From assembly GCA_038329965.1 (NCBI GenBank), contig JBBQNN010000004.1:41680-105679 (forward strand): a stretch of DNA of 64,000 nt. Reading direction: 5' to 3'. Positions 1-8,642 of this stretch are shown here, piece after piece. The first letter of the stretch is position 1. Each line of letters opens with the position of its first letter. The DNA comes from QHCA01 sp003244095 (GTDB lineage Bacteria; Actinomycetota; Actinomycetes; Mycobacteriales; QHCA01). Below the pieces are notes generated by a model, which did no database searches, was not told the origin of the DNA, and saw nothing but the letters and a program-made list of their open reading frames with translations. A program made the position numbers and the translations under genes.

Positions 1-1526
1 AGGTCGACCTCCGCCAGCTCACTAGCGTCGAACGGCCCCGGATGCGGGAGCGCACCCTGCGCGAGGCACGTACGGCAGCCCGGCTGTCGCACCCCAACGC
101 GGTCACGGTGTTCGACGTGGTCGAGGAGGACGGCCAGCCGTGGATCGTGATGTCGCTGGTCGTGGCCGACAGCCTCGCCGACGTGATCGCCGAGCGAGGG
201 CCGCTCGCGCCGGAGCGCGTCGCCGAGGTCGGGCTGGCCCTGCTGAGCGCGCTGGAGGCCGCGCACCGGGCCGGCATCCTGCACCGCGACGTCAAACCCA
301 GCAACGTGCTGATCGGCGACGACGGCACGGTGGTGCTGACCGACTTCGGCATCGCCACCCTGGAGGGTGACGTGTCCCTGACCAGTACGGGGATGCTGTT
401 CGGGGCGCCGGCCTACATCGCCCCGGAGCGGGCCCGGGGGCAGCGGCCCGGCCCGGCGTCGGACCTGTGGTCGCTGGGTGCCACGCTCTACACCGCCGTC
501 GAGGGCAACCCACCGTTCGACCGGGAGTCCCCGATGGCCACCCTGACCGCGCTGGTCAGCGAGGACCTGCCGGTGCCGCGTTCGGCCGGTCGGCTAACTC
601 CCGCGCTGAAGGCCCTGCTGGAGCGTGACCCGGCGCACCGGGTCGACGCGGCGGGCGCGCGGCTGCTGCTGGAGCAGGCCCGGCCCGGGCATCGTCCCGA
701 CCCGGCGCCCGGTGCCCCGACCACCGCCGTACCACCGGACCAGATGGCCACCCGGACGCTGCCGGTGTTCCCGGAAGAGGCAGCCGGCTGGCCCCCAGGT
801 ACGGCCACACCATCCGGACCGGCCACCGTACGGCCGGAGCCGCCGGCCCGGTCACCGGAGCCGGCCGCCAGCCCCGTCCCCCCGCCGGACGCCTACCGCA
901 CCCCGCCGGGCCGCCGTTCCCGTCCCTCGGTCGTGCTCCTGGCACTGCTCGCAGCGCTCCTCGTCGGGGCGGCCGGGACGGCGGTCGTGCTGGCCCACGG
1001 CGGCGAAAAGGGCACGCCGGCGGCCAAGGCGCCCGGATCGCCGCAACCGAGTCCCGCCCGGTCGAGCCCGGCGACCCGGCCAACACCGTCGGCTGGCGCC
1101 TCGCAGCCGCGCGCCTCAGCGGGGGACTTCCCGACGCTGTCGCAGGGCAGCAGTGGCCCCCGGGTACGCGCCGCGCAATACCTGCTGCGCCACGGGGGAC
1201 GAGTCATCGACATCGATGGGAACTACGGAGCCGCCATGGCCCAGGAGGTGCGGGACTACCAGAGCGGCAAAGGGCTCGCCGTCAGCGGACACGTCGACCC
1301 TGCCACGTGGGCCGCGCTGGTCACCACCGTCCGACGCGGCGACAACAGCGATGCCGTGAGCGCCGCCCAGACCCTCCTCGTTGCCGCTGGTCACGACCTG
1401 ACGGTGGATGGCCTCTTCGGGGCCAAGACCGAGTCGGCGGTGCGCGACTTCCGGGCCGGCCGGGGCCTCGCCGTCAGCGGGGTCGTGACCCCGGACGTGT
1501 TCTTGGATCTGCTGAACCGAGCCTGA
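1..1526 (+). CDS. Ser/Thr protein kinase with two peptidoglycan-binding domains (5' end outside window)
   Basis: Receptor-like Hanks-type kinase that probably phosphorylates Ser/Thr on cytoplasmic targets in response to a cell-wall cue. The frame is open from the first bases of the window, so the glycine loop and VAVK lysine lie upstream of it. An ATG at 42 is internal, since the same LRERT-REART segment sits well inside the paralogue at 13545. Visible in order: catalytic loop HRDVKPSN, DFG, activation loop with SLTSTGM, APAYIAPERA, a Pro-rich linker, one transmembrane helix (encoded near 925-1000), then two PG_binding_1-like repeats ending the protein. The outside part therefore differs from PASTA kinases. 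The GNAT gene follows after 14 nt. Kinase assignment is secure; the peptidoglycan ligand is inferred from the domain. Confidence 0.93.
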   Translation, partial: VDLRQLTSVERPRMRERTLREARTAARLSHPNAVTVFDVVEEDGQPWIVMSLVVADSLADVIAERGPLAPERVAEVGLALLSALEAAHRAGILHRDVKPSNVLIGDDGTVVLTDFGIATLEGDVSLTSTGMLFGAPAYIAPERARGQRPGPASDLWSLGATLYTAVEGNPPFDRESPMATLTALVSEDLPVPRSAGRLTPALKALLERDPAHRVDAAGARLLLEQARPGHRPDPAPGAPTTAVPPDQMATRTLPVFPEEAAGWPPGTATPSGPATVRPEPPARSPEPAASPVPPPDAYRTPPGRRSRPSVVLLALLAALLVGAAGTAVVLAHGGEKGTPAAKAPGSPQPSPARSSPATRPTPSAGASQPRASAGDFPTLSQGSSGPRVRAAQYLLRHGGRVIDIDGNYGAAMAQEVRDYQSGKGLAVSGHVDPATWAALVTTVRRGDNSDAVSAAQTLLVAAGHDLTVDGLFGAKTESAVRDFRAGRGLAVSGVVTPDVFLDLLNRA

Positions 1527-1540
1527 TCGGGGCCGCAACG

Positions 1541-2185
1541 ATGACGCACCGCTACTGGCCGCTGTTCGACCTGCGGCTCACGACGCCCGACCTCGAGCTC
1601 CGCCCGATGACCGAGGGCGACCAGTTGGCGCTCGCCGACCTGCTGCCCGACGACTTCGAGCTCGACCCGGCCGCGACGCGGTACACCGTCGATGACGAGC
1701 ACACCAGCCGCGGGATCGTGACCTTCCAGTCGTACTGGAACGCGTACGGCACCTGGTCGCCGGCCCACTGGCGGCTGAACTTCGCGGTGTTCGCCGCGGG
1801 TGAGCTGATCGGGGCGCAGGAGCTCGAGGGCACCGACTTCCCGGTCCTGCGTACCGTCGACACCTTCTCCTTCCTGGTCCCGGCCGCCCGCGGCCGGGGG
1901 CTCGGCAAGCAGATGCGCGGGGCGATCCTGGCGCTGGCGTTCGGGCCGATGGCTGCGCAGGCCGCGATCACCTCGGCCTGGCACGACAACCACGCGTCGC
2001 TCGGCGTCTCGCGGGCGCTGGGCTACCAGCCCAACGGCGAGGCGCTGCACCGGCACGAACGCGGCGGGGTCGACGTCATGGTGCACCTGCGGCTGACCCG
2101 CGCGGACTGGCTGGCCGGCGGAGCGGCCGACCGGGTCGGCATCAGCGGGTTCGAGCCCTGCCGCCCGCTGTTCGGCCTCGCCTGA
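1541..2185 (+). CDS. GNAT family N-acetyltransferase
   Basis: A 214-residue acetyltransferase of the RimJ/RimL-like GNAT type, expected to transfer acetyl from acetyl-CoA to an amine; substrate unknown. The start ATG at 1541 lies 14 nt after the kinase stop, so the two are probably cotranscribed. The acetyl-CoA loop is seen as ARGRGLGKQMR (about residue 125), followed by a helix and the SAWHDNHASLGVSRALGY block typical of the family, where an Asn and a Tyr close the CoA site. An in-frame upstream extension exists but would overlap the kinase. It could modify a ribosomal protein, an antibiotic or a small metabolite; nothing in the neighbourhood decides. Confidence 0.85.
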   Translation: MTHRYWPLFDLRLTTPDLELRPMTEGDQLALADLLPDDFELDPAATRYTVDDEHTSRGIVTFQSYWNAYGTWSPAHWRLNFAVFAAGELIGAQELEGTDFPVLRTVDTFSFLVPAARGRGLGKQMRGAILALAFGPMAAQAAITSAWHDNHASLGVSRALGYQPNGEALHRHERGGVDVMVHLRLTRADWLAGGAADRVGISGFEPCRPLFGLA

Positions 2186-2195
2186 GCCCTCCTCC

Positions 2196-2209
2196 GGGAC
2201 CTTCGGCCC
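2196..2209. promoter_or_regulatory. Candidate DosR/OsdR-type operator
   Basis: GGGACCTTCGGCCC lies about 60 nt before the Acg-like gene. It keeps the GGGAC...CCC spacing of the dormancy-regulator box (GGGACTWWAGTCCC in mycobacteria) but only part of the symmetry. Acg (Rv2032) and a P-type ATPase gene (ctpF, Rv1997) belong to the DosR regulon in M. tuberculosis, which is why I looked. It is suggestive only; GC-rich palindromes of this length arise by chance. Confidence 0.3.
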
Positions 2210-2268
2210 TGGCAGTGGGGTGACCGGCCCGCCTACGGTCGGAGGGGCCAGTCGCACCGGAGGTGGCC

Positions 2269-3270
2269 GTGAACCGCGTCGCTCGACAACCGCAGACGCA
2301 GCCCTTCACCCCAGATGAGGTCGCGCTGCTCGTCGACCGCGCCGGCCGAGCACCCTCGGTACACAACACCCAGCCCTGGTCGTTCCGAGCCGAAGACAGC
2401 GTCATCGAGTTGCATGCCGATCCCCGCAGGGGCCTCGCGGTGGCGGACCCGCAGGGCAGGGAGCGACTGATCTCCTGCGGTGCCGCCCTGTTCAACCTGC
2501 GCCTGACCATGCAGCACCTGGGTCACCGGCCGCGTGTCACGTTGTTGCCTGACGGCCCGGCCGGCAGTCGTGTGGCCGTGATAGCGCGCGGTCCCGCGCA
2601 CAGTGCCACTGCCGCCGAAGACAGGCTGTACGAGGCGATCCCCCATCGCCGCACGCAGCGACGACCGTTCGACCGGCGGCCGCTGACCGACTCCCAGCGG
2701 CTCCGACTCAATGGGGCGGCGGCGAGTGAAAATCTGTGGGTACGGTTCCTCGACGACCCGGCACTGCGCCGGCAGGTCGCCCTTCTGATGGCCGCCGCCG
2801 CCGCCGCCGACACGAACGATCCGGCCTACCGGGCCGAGCTGGACGGGTGGATCCACGGAGGCCGGCCGACGTCCGACGGGATCCCGCTGCGGTCGCTGGA
2901 TGCCGCCAACTACCCCATAGACGGCCTGCCCTGGCGGGACCGGGGAGCCGGCGGACCGTCGCTGGCCGCGATCGAAGAGGAGTTGACCATCTCCACCGTG
3001 CTGGTCATGGGCTCGCTGCGGGACACCCCGCGGGACTGGCTCGACACCGGACAGGGGTTGCAGCACGCGCTATTGGACGCACACACCAGCGGGCTGGTCT
3101 GTTCCTTCGCCAACCAGCTGATCGAACTTCCGGCGTTGCGGTCGAGGCTGAGCGCCCTCCTTGCGATGCCGGGGTATCCCCAGCTGATCCTCCGCGTCGG
3201 GCATCCCCTGGTCGACGTGCCGCCGACGCCACGGCGGGGCACGGCGGAGCTCTTCGTTGAATCTCGCTAG
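2269..3270 (+). CDS. Acg-like nitroreductase-fold FMN-binding protein
   Basis: Member of the Acg (Rv2032) branch of the nitroreductase superfamily, about 333 residues. It carries the family hallmark APSVHNTQPW near the N terminus and a RRTQRRPF block about residue 130; the fold is two nitroreductase-like halves. Acg proteins bind FMN and are thought to sequester it rather than act as ordinary nitroreductases; role in redox or hypoxic stress. I prefer GTG at 2269 because GGAGG at 2259-2263 is then five bases away, whereas the GTG at 2263 overlaps the Shine-Dalgarno. The next genes, a slipin and an MgtA-type ATPase, also fit a membrane/stress theme. A strong hairpin follows the stop. Confidence 0.87.
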   Translation: MNRVARQPQTQPFTPDEVALLVDRAGRAPSVHNTQPWSFRAEDSVIELHADPRRGLAVADPQGRERLISCGAALFNLRLTMQHLGHRPRVTLLPDGPAGSRVAVIARGPAHSATAAEDRLYEAIPHRRTQRRPFDRRPLTDSQRLRLNGAAASENLWVRFLDDPALRRQVALLMAAAAAADTNDPAYRAELDGWIHGGRPTSDGIPLRSLDAANYPIDGLPWRDRGAGGPSLAAIEEELTISTVLVMGSLRDTPRDWLDTGQGLQHALLDAHTSGLVCSFANQLIELPALRSRLSALLAMPGYPQLILRVGHPLVDVPPTPRRGTAELFVESR

Positions 3271-3281
3271 GACGCTCTCGC

Positions 3282-3309
3282 CGGACGAACGCCCCGGCGT
3301 TCCTGTCCG
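3282..3309 (+). terminator. Hairpin terminator after Acg-like gene
   Basis: Inverted repeat CGGAC-GAACGCC / GGCGTTC-ct-GTCCG with a 2-nt spacer and one 2-nt bulge, starting 12 nt after the stop codon. It lacks a U-tract, as is common for intrinsic terminators in actinomycetes. It could instead be an operator, because the inner 16 bp form a nearly continuous palindrome. Confidence 0.5.
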
Positions 3310-3524
3310 ATCTGGACGTCATGCCAGCCGGCCACAACTCGGAGTACCGTCGGTCTACCGGAGGTACTTCGTACGCTGGCTTCCTCGTCGGCCTCGCCCC
3401 CGGTGATCCGCAATCGGTCCGGGCAGGCCTGAACGGCCCAGCTCAGAAGCGCTCGTCAAATGCTCCCGCGCGGCGCCCTGTGCGCACCCAAGGGACTTTC
3501 TGCAGCAATCTGAGGAGCGTCGTC

Positions 3525-4307
3525 GTGAACGTTCTGATTTCCGTCGCCGTCATCGTCGTGATCGTCTCCCTGATCGTGCTCGTACTGGCGGTCAGGATCG
3601 TGAAACAGTACGAGTTGGGAGTGTTGTTCCGGCTGGGCCGTGTCCAGGGCGCGCGCGGTCCGGGCCTACGGGTGATCGTCCCGTTCGTTGACGTCCTGCA
3701 CCGGGTGTCGATGCGAATCGTCACGATGCCGATCCAGTCGCAGGGCATCATCACCCGAGACAACGTGAGCGTCGACGTCTCCGCGGTCGCCTACTTCCGC
3801 GTGGTGGACGCGGTGAAGTCGGTCGTTGCGATCGAGAACGTCCACACCGCCATCAACCAGATCGCGCAAACCACGCTCCGCAAGGTCGTGGGTCAGCACA
3901 CCCTCGACGAGACGCTGTCCGAGACCGACCGGATCAACCTGGACATCCGTGAGATTCTCGACGTCACTACCCTCGATTGGGGCGTGGAGGTCACCCTGGT
4001 CGAACTGAAGGACATCCAGCTGCCCGACAGCATGAAACGAGCGATGGCCCGGCAGGCAGAGGCGGAGCGGGAGAAGCGCGCGAAGATCATCAACGCCGAG
4101 GGCGAGTCGCTGGCCGCCGCCGCCCTGGGTGACGCTTCGGACATCATGATGGCCCATCCGCTGGCCCTGCAGCTCCGCAACCTGCAGAGCCTGGTCGAGA
4201 TCGGCGTGGACAAGAACACCACGGTCGTGTTCCCTGCGCCGCTCATGACGACGATCGCCGAGCTTGGCGCGTTCCTGGCGCGGGAGGCTGCTGCGGCAGG
4301 CCCGTGA
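3525..4307 (+). CDS. SPFH/stomatin-like protein (slipin)
   Basis: A 260-residue stomatin/slipin with an N-terminal membrane helix (residues about 1-23, very Val/Ile rich) followed by an SPFH/Band 7 domain and a C-terminal helical tail with AEAEREKRAKIINAEGE, the classic oligomerisation segment. Such proteins form ring scaffolds in detergent-resistant membrane and act with membrane proteases or transporters. GTG at 3525 is chosen because GAGGAG at 3512-3517 is seven bases upstream and the membrane helix then begins the protein; the frame is open about 200 nt further up without a good start. No NfeD partner is adjacent. The MgtA-type ATPase starts 82 nt later and is probably cotranscribed. Confidence 0.92.
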   Translation: MNVLISVAVIVVIVSLIVLVLAVRIVKQYELGVLFRLGRVQGARGPGLRVIVPFVDVLHRVSMRIVTMPIQSQGIITRDNVSVDVSAVAYFRVVDAVKSVVAIENVHTAINQIAQTTLRKVVGQHTLDETLSETDRINLDIREILDVTTLDWGVEVTLVELKDIQLPDSMKRAMARQAEAEREKRAKIINAEGESLAAAALGDASDIMMAHPLALQLRNLQSLVEIGVDKNTTVVFPAPLMTTIAELGAFLAREAAAAGP

Positions 4308-4389
4308 TGCCGCCCGCGGCCGCCGGCAGGCCGATCCGTTCAGGCGACAACAAACGGCACGTCCTAGCCCGGCAAGGAGCTGCTCACGC

Positions 4390-7110
4390 GTGACCGTCGC
4401 CGCCCCCGCACAGCCGGCAAACCCCGTGACGGCCCTGCCCGGCGGGATCACGCAGGCCGCCACGATGACCGCAGCGGAGGTACTGTCCGATCTTGGGGTG
4501 GACCCCGACGCGGGGCTTTCCGGCGGCGAGGCTCGGCGGCGGCAGGAGCAGTGCGGCCCGAATGCCGTCTCCTCGCACCACGCCAGGCTGGTTCCGGTGC
4601 TGTGGCACCAGCTTCGCTCGCCGCTGCTGGGACTCCTGGTGGTCGCCGCGGCCGCCTCCTATTTCGTCGGCGAGCGCAGCGGCGCCCTCATCATCGGTGG
4701 GATCGTCGCCCTGTCGGTCGGCCTCGGGTTCGTCAACGAGTACCGGGCCGAGAAGGCAGCGGAGGCCCTGCACTCCCAGATCCGTCGCGCGGCCGTGGTC
4801 CTCCGCGACAAGCTAACGGCCACCGTGGACGTCACCGCACTGGTGCCCGGTGATCTTGTCGAGCTGCGGCTCGGTGACATCGTCCCGGCCGACGTCCGGC
4901 TGATCGAGGCGACGGGCCTGGCATGCGACGAGTCGGTCCTGACGGGCGAATCGCTGCCCGCCGACAAGGGCGTCGTCGCGGTCGAGCCGGGCACCGCTCT
5001 GGCGGAGCTGTTCGGATGCGCGCTGATGGGCACAGTCGTGTCCGCCGGGGCTGCCCGCGGAGTGGTGGCGGCCACCGGAGTCCATACGGAGTTCGGCAAG
5101 ATCGCCGCAGGGCTGAGCACCCACCAGCTCGACACGGAATTCCAGGTCGGGCTGCGCCGGTTCTCCCTGCTTCTGGTGTACGTGGCCGGGGCCCTGACCG
5201 CGTCGATCTTCGTGATCAACGTCGTCCTGCACAAGCCGATCATCGACGCGCTGTTGTTCTCACTGGCGATCGCGGTCGGCATCACCCCGCAGTTGCTGCC
5301 AGCGGTCGTGTCCTCGAGCCTGGCTGCCGGATCGCGCCGGATGAGCCGTCGCAAGGTGCTGGTCAAGCGGCTGGTGTGCATCGAGGACCTCGGCGACGTG
5401 GACGTGCTGTTCACCGACAAGACCGGCACCCTCACCGCCGGCCGCATCGACTACGTACGCGCCATACCGGCCGGACCGGCACGGCCCGCCGCGGTGCTGC
5501 TGTGGGGCCTGTTGTGCACGGAGACCACCGCGCATGACGGGCTCGCCGTGGGCGGCAGCCCGCTCGACCGGGCGCTCTGGAACTCCGCCCCTGCCCTGAG
5601 CCGGCACGCCGAGGTGACCGGCTACACGCGCCTTCAGGTCGTGCCGTTCGACCACGAGCGCCGGATGGTCTCGGTCCTCGTCCGGGACCCCGCCGGCCAG
5701 TCGACCCTGGTCACGAAGGGTGCACCGGAAAGCGTCTTGGAACGCTGCGTGGATGTGCCGGCCGGCGTGCGGACCGCCCTTGAGGCCGAGTTCGCCGCCG
5801 GCAACCGGGTCGTCGCCGTTGCCACCCGTCTCGCGACCGGCTCCGGCTCTGACCGGGCGAGTACGGCCGACGAGCACGACCTGAGCCTTCAGGGGCTCCT
5901 GGTGTTCTTGGATCCGCCCAAGCCGGACGCAGCAGGCGCCCTGCGCAGGCTGGGCGACCTGGGCATCGCGGTCAAGGTCGTCACCGGCGACAACGCCGCG
6001 GTTGCCGTCAAGCTGTGTCACGACGTCGGGCTGGGTGGTGGCCCAGGAGATGGGGCTGCGCTGACCGGCACCGACCTGGACGCCCTCGACGACTCCCAGC
6101 TCGCCGCGGCGATCGGCCGCACCACGGTGTTCGCCCGCGTGAGCCCGCAACACAAGGCTCGTATCGTGCGTGTCCAGCGGCGCAGCGGCGGCGGCGTCGC
6201 CTTCCTCGGTGACGGCGTCAACGACGCGCTCGCCCTGCACGCGGCCGATGTGGGCATCTCGGTCGACTCGGCCACCGACGTCGCCAAGGACGCCGCCGAC
6301 GTGATCCTGATGGAGAAGGATCTCGACGTGCTCGCCGACGGCGTCGCCGAGGGCCGGCGGATCTTCGCCAACACCATCAAGTACGTGCTGATGGGCACGT
6401 CCAGCAACTTCGGCAACATGTTCTCTGCCGCGGGTGCGTCGCTGTTCCTGACGTACCTGCCGATGCTGCCGTCCCAGATCCTGCTCAACAACCTGCTCTA
6501 CGACACGAGCCAGCTGGCCATTCCCACCGACAACGTCGACGAGGAGCAGCTGCGCCGCCCCTCACACTGGGACATCGGGTTCATCCGCCGTTTCATGATC
6601 TTCTTCGGGCCGCTGAGCTCGGTGTTCGACTTCGTGACCTTCGGGGTCATGTTGTGGGTTTTTCACTCCGGGCCCGCACAGTTCCGCACCGGCTGGTTCG
6701 TGGAGTCCCTGGCCACGCAGACCCTGGTCATCTTCGCGATCCGCACCAGACGCGTCCCGTTCTTTCGGAGCCATCCGAGCGTGCCGCTGTCCATGGCCGC
6801 GCTCGGGACGGTCGCTGTCGGCGCGCTGCTGCCCGCCACCCCACTCGCTCAGGCGCTCGGCTTCCGGGCATTGCCCGTCGGCTTCTTCGTCGCTCTGGCG
6901 GGCATGGTGCTCGGCTACCTGGCCTTGATCGAGATCGGCAAGCGGATCTTCTTCCGCGCGGCGTCGGTCATGCCTTCCGCGAACACGAAGCGCGACCACA
7001 GGCGCCACCACCAGCGGCGGCGCGCGGCCTACTTCAGCACCGGCAGGCGCCAGCCGAGCCGGTCGTCAACCCACGTCATGACGCCGGGAGAACCTCCCGC
7101 CTCCGCATGA
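4390..7110 (+). CDS. mgtA: Magnesium-translocating P-type ATPase (MgtA-like, P3B)
   Basis: A 906-residue P-type ATPase predicted to import Mg2+ across the plasma membrane. It shows the N-terminal cation-ATPase domain, TGES in the actuator domain, the phosphorylation motif DKTGTLT (Asp near residue 343) and GDGVND near 607. Family-specific segments are NFGNMF followed by LPSQILLNNLLYDTSQ and the following IPTDNVDEEQ, which place it with MgtA/MgtB rather than with Ca2+ or K+ pumps. GTG at 4390 is preferred: AAGGAG at 4374-4379 is ten bases upstream and the frame before it overlaps the slipin. The basic C-terminal tail (RRHHQRRRAAY) is unusual. Only 82 nt separate it from the slipin, so there is no room for an M-box riboswitch in between. 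Confidence 0.92.
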   Translation: MTVAAPAQPANPVTALPGGITQAATMTAAEVLSDLGVDPDAGLSGGEARRRQEQCGPNAVSSHHARLVPVLWHQLRSPLLGLLVVAAAASYFVGERSGALIIGGIVALSVGLGFVNEYRAEKAAEALHSQIRRAAVVLRDKLTATVDVTALVPGDLVELRLGDIVPADVRLIEATGLACDESVLTGESLPADKGVVAVEPGTALAELFGCALMGTVVSAGAARGVVAATGVHTEFGKIAAGLSTHQLDTEFQVGLRRFSLLLVYVAGALTASIFVINVVLHKPIIDALLFSLAIAVGITPQLLPAVVSSSLAAGSRRMSRRKVLVKRLVCIEDLGDVDVLFTDKTGTLTAGRIDYVRAIPAGPARPAAVLLWGLLCTETTAHDGLAVGGSPLDRALWNSAPALSRHAEVTGYTRLQVVPFDHERRMVSVLVRDPAGQSTLVTKGAPESVLERCVDVPAGVRTALEAEFAAGNRVVAVATRLATGSGSDRASTADEHDLSLQGLLVFLDPPKPDAAGALRRLGDLGIAVKVVTGDNAAVAVKLCHDVGLGGGPGDGAALTGTDLDALDDSQLAAAIGRTTVFARVSPQHKARIVRVQRRSGGGVAFLGDGVNDALALHAADVGISVDSATDVAKDAADVILMEKDLDVLADGVAEGRRIFANTIKYVLMGTSSNFGNMFSAAGASLFLTYLPMLPSQILLNNLLYDTSQLAIPTDNVDEEQLRRPSHWDIGFIRRFMIFFGPLSSVFDFVTFGVMLWVFHSGPAQFRTGWFVESLATQTLVIFAIRTRRVPFFRSHPSVPLSMAALGTVAVGALLPATPLAQALGFRALPVGFFVALAGMVLGYLALIEIGKRIFFRAASVMPSANTKRDHRRHHQRRRAAYFSTGRRQPSRSSTHVMTPGEPPASA

Positions 7111-7420
7111 AGGCCCTCGGAGCCCGGGACAATGCCATGGCCGCTGGCGAGCGGTTTCACGGCTGGTAGGGCCAGCCACCCTGAAGAATGGCGCGCGGCT
7201 CGCCTGGCATGAAAGACCCCGCGCAGTCCCAGACCGCCCGGGGGCCGGTCGATCGCGCCCGGGACGTGGAAAGCCCGGTGTGGAGGGCCACCCGCCCCGG
7301 TGATCCTGGCCTCCCAGGCCGGTGCCAGCCGGGCTAAGCGGGCCTGGATCACCGCAGAGGGGGTGGCAGGATGGTGATCTTGATGTGGCGGTGGTCGTAC
7401 TCGCCTGCCAGCATGGGCGG
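7111..7420. other. Intergenic stretch of about 310 nt
   Basis: No convincing gene, tRNA or riboswitch was found between the ATPase and the DinB gene. Short open frames exist but lack both a ribosome-binding site and family features. The only structure I see is the inverted repeat annotated separately at 7298-7354. Confidence 0.55.
7298..7354. repeat. Imperfect inverted repeat
   Basis: Arms CGGTGATCCTGGC (7298-7310) and GCCTGGATCACCG (7342-7354) pair with one mismatch over 13 bases around a 31-nt GC-rich loop. It could be a terminator of the upstream ATPase transcript, an RNA hairpin in the DinB leader, or one copy of a dispersed palindromic element. Confidence 0.4.
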
Positions 7421-7927
7421 ATGACCGAACCCACCCGCCTCGACCCGCCGTTCGTCGCCGCCGAGCGCGAGATGCTCGACAACTGGCTCGACTACCACCG
7501 GGACACGCTGGCGCTGAAGTGCGCCGACCTCACCCCGGAGCAATTGCGCGAGCGGTCGGCACCACCCTCGACGCTCAGCCTCCTCGGGCTGGTCCGGCAC
7601 ATGGCCGAGGTGGAGCATGCCTGGTTCCAGAACCGCCTGCGCGGCCAGGGTGAGGGCTACCTCTACTGCTCCGACGCCAACCTCGACGGCGACTTCGACG
7701 ACGTCGACACCGCTGACGTGACCGAGGCGTTCGCGACCTGGCGGCTCGAGTGCGCCAAAGCGCGCGAAGCCGCCGCCGAGGCCGACTCGCTCGACGTGAT
7801 CGCCGACGCGGCCCAGGGCAAGATCTCCTTGCGCTGGATCATGGTCCACATGATCGAGGAGTACGCCCGGCACAACGGCCACGCCGACCTGCTGCGCGAG
7901 CGGATCGACGGTGCGACCGGTGATTAG
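7421..7927 (+). CDS. DinB family protein (DUF664)
   Basis: A 168-residue four-helix-bundle protein of the DinB/YfiT superfamily. DUF664 members are metal-dependent thiol-transferase-like or mycothiol-related enzymes in actinomycetes, but this one has no assigned substrate. Probable metal ligands are the His in LGLVRHMAEVEHAWF (about residue 60) and in EEYARHNGHADLLRE near the C terminus, the usual three-His arrangement. ATG at 7421 fits the family length. The stop overlaps the start of the next lipoprotein gene by 17 nt, so the two are probably cotranscribed. Confidence 0.85.
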   Translation: MTEPTRLDPPFVAAEREMLDNWLDYHRDTLALKCADLTPEQLRERSAPPSTLSLLGLVRHMAEVEHAWFQNRLRGQGEGYLYCSDANLDGDFDDVDTADVTEAFATWRLECAKAREAAAEADSLDVIADAAQGKISLRWIMVHMIEEYARHNGHADLLRERIDGATGD

Positions 7928-8642
7928 TGCCTCGGCGCGACGACGCGTCGGCGCTCTGGGCCTCGCGCTCACCATCGCCACGCTGCCGGCGTGCACGAGC
8001 AGCAAGAAGGCAGCCGGCGGCAGCCCCGACAAGGCCAGGGCGATGCTGGCCGACGCCAAGTCCCAACTCGACGCCGCCTCCGGCGTGCGCTTCGTCCTGA
8101 CCAGCTCCGACGTGCCGCGCGGCACGGGCTCGCTCACCGGCGGCAAGGGCGTCGCGGCGCGGCCCGACCGGTTCAAGGGCGATCTCACGGTCAACTTCGC
8201 CGGCGCCCAGGTCTCGGTCGGTGTCATCGCGATCGGCGGCAAGACGTACGCGAAGCTGCCGTTCACCAGTTCCTACACGGTCACCGATCCGGCGAAGTTC
8301 GGCGTCGGCGACCCGGGCCGCCTGCTGGACCCGCACACCGGCGTCAGCAACCTGCTGCTCGCGGCCAAGAACCCCCAACTGGGCAAGAAGTCGCGGCTCG
8401 GCGGCGAGGTGATCCAGGAGATCACGGCAACCATCCCGGGGGCCGCCGTCAAGACACTGCTGGCCAGCGCCGACGCGACCAAGGACGTCGCGGTCACCTT
8501 CGGCCTGGTCTCGAAGACCAGCCAGCTCAGGCGGGCCGTCGTCACCGGCCCCTTCTTCAAGGCCGGCGTCAACAGCACGTACACGATCGTTCTGGACCAC
8601 TACAACGACCGGGTCGACATCCGTGCGCCCAGCACGAGCTGA
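7911..8642 (+). CDS. lprG: LppX/LprAFG-type lipoprotein (LprG-like)
   Basis: A 243-residue secreted lipoprotein. The N terminus is a signal peptide with lipobox LPAC (Cys near residue 28), followed by a Ser/Lys-rich tether and the LppX/LprAFG fold with SGVRFVLTSSDVP and a long beta region. In mycobacteria LprG carries triacylated lipids and lipoarabinomannan through the envelope and is cotranscribed with the MFS pump P55 (Rv1410c). The same pairing is seen here, with the MFS gene overlapping this stop by 20 nt. GTG at 7911 or 7920 are both possible starts, and both lie within the DinB 3' end. The symbol follows context and domain; ligand specificity in this organism is inferred. Confidence 0.82.
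   Translation: MRPVISASARRRVGALGLALTIATLPACTSSKKAAGGSPDKARAMLADAKSQLDAASGVRFVLTSSDVPRGTGSLTGGKGVAARPDRFKGDLTVNFAGAQVSVGVIAIGGKTYAKLPFTSSYTVTDPAKFGVGDPGRLLDPHTGVSNLLLAAKNPQLGKKSRLGGEVIQEITATIPGAAVKTLLASADATKDVAVTFGLVSKTSQLRRAVVTGPFFKAGVNSTYTIVLDHYNDRVDIRAPSTS

Noticed and set aside
4308..4389. Possible M-box magnesium riboswitch before the MgtA-type ATPase
   Set aside because: Only 82 nt are available, and no three-helix M-box pattern can be drawn.
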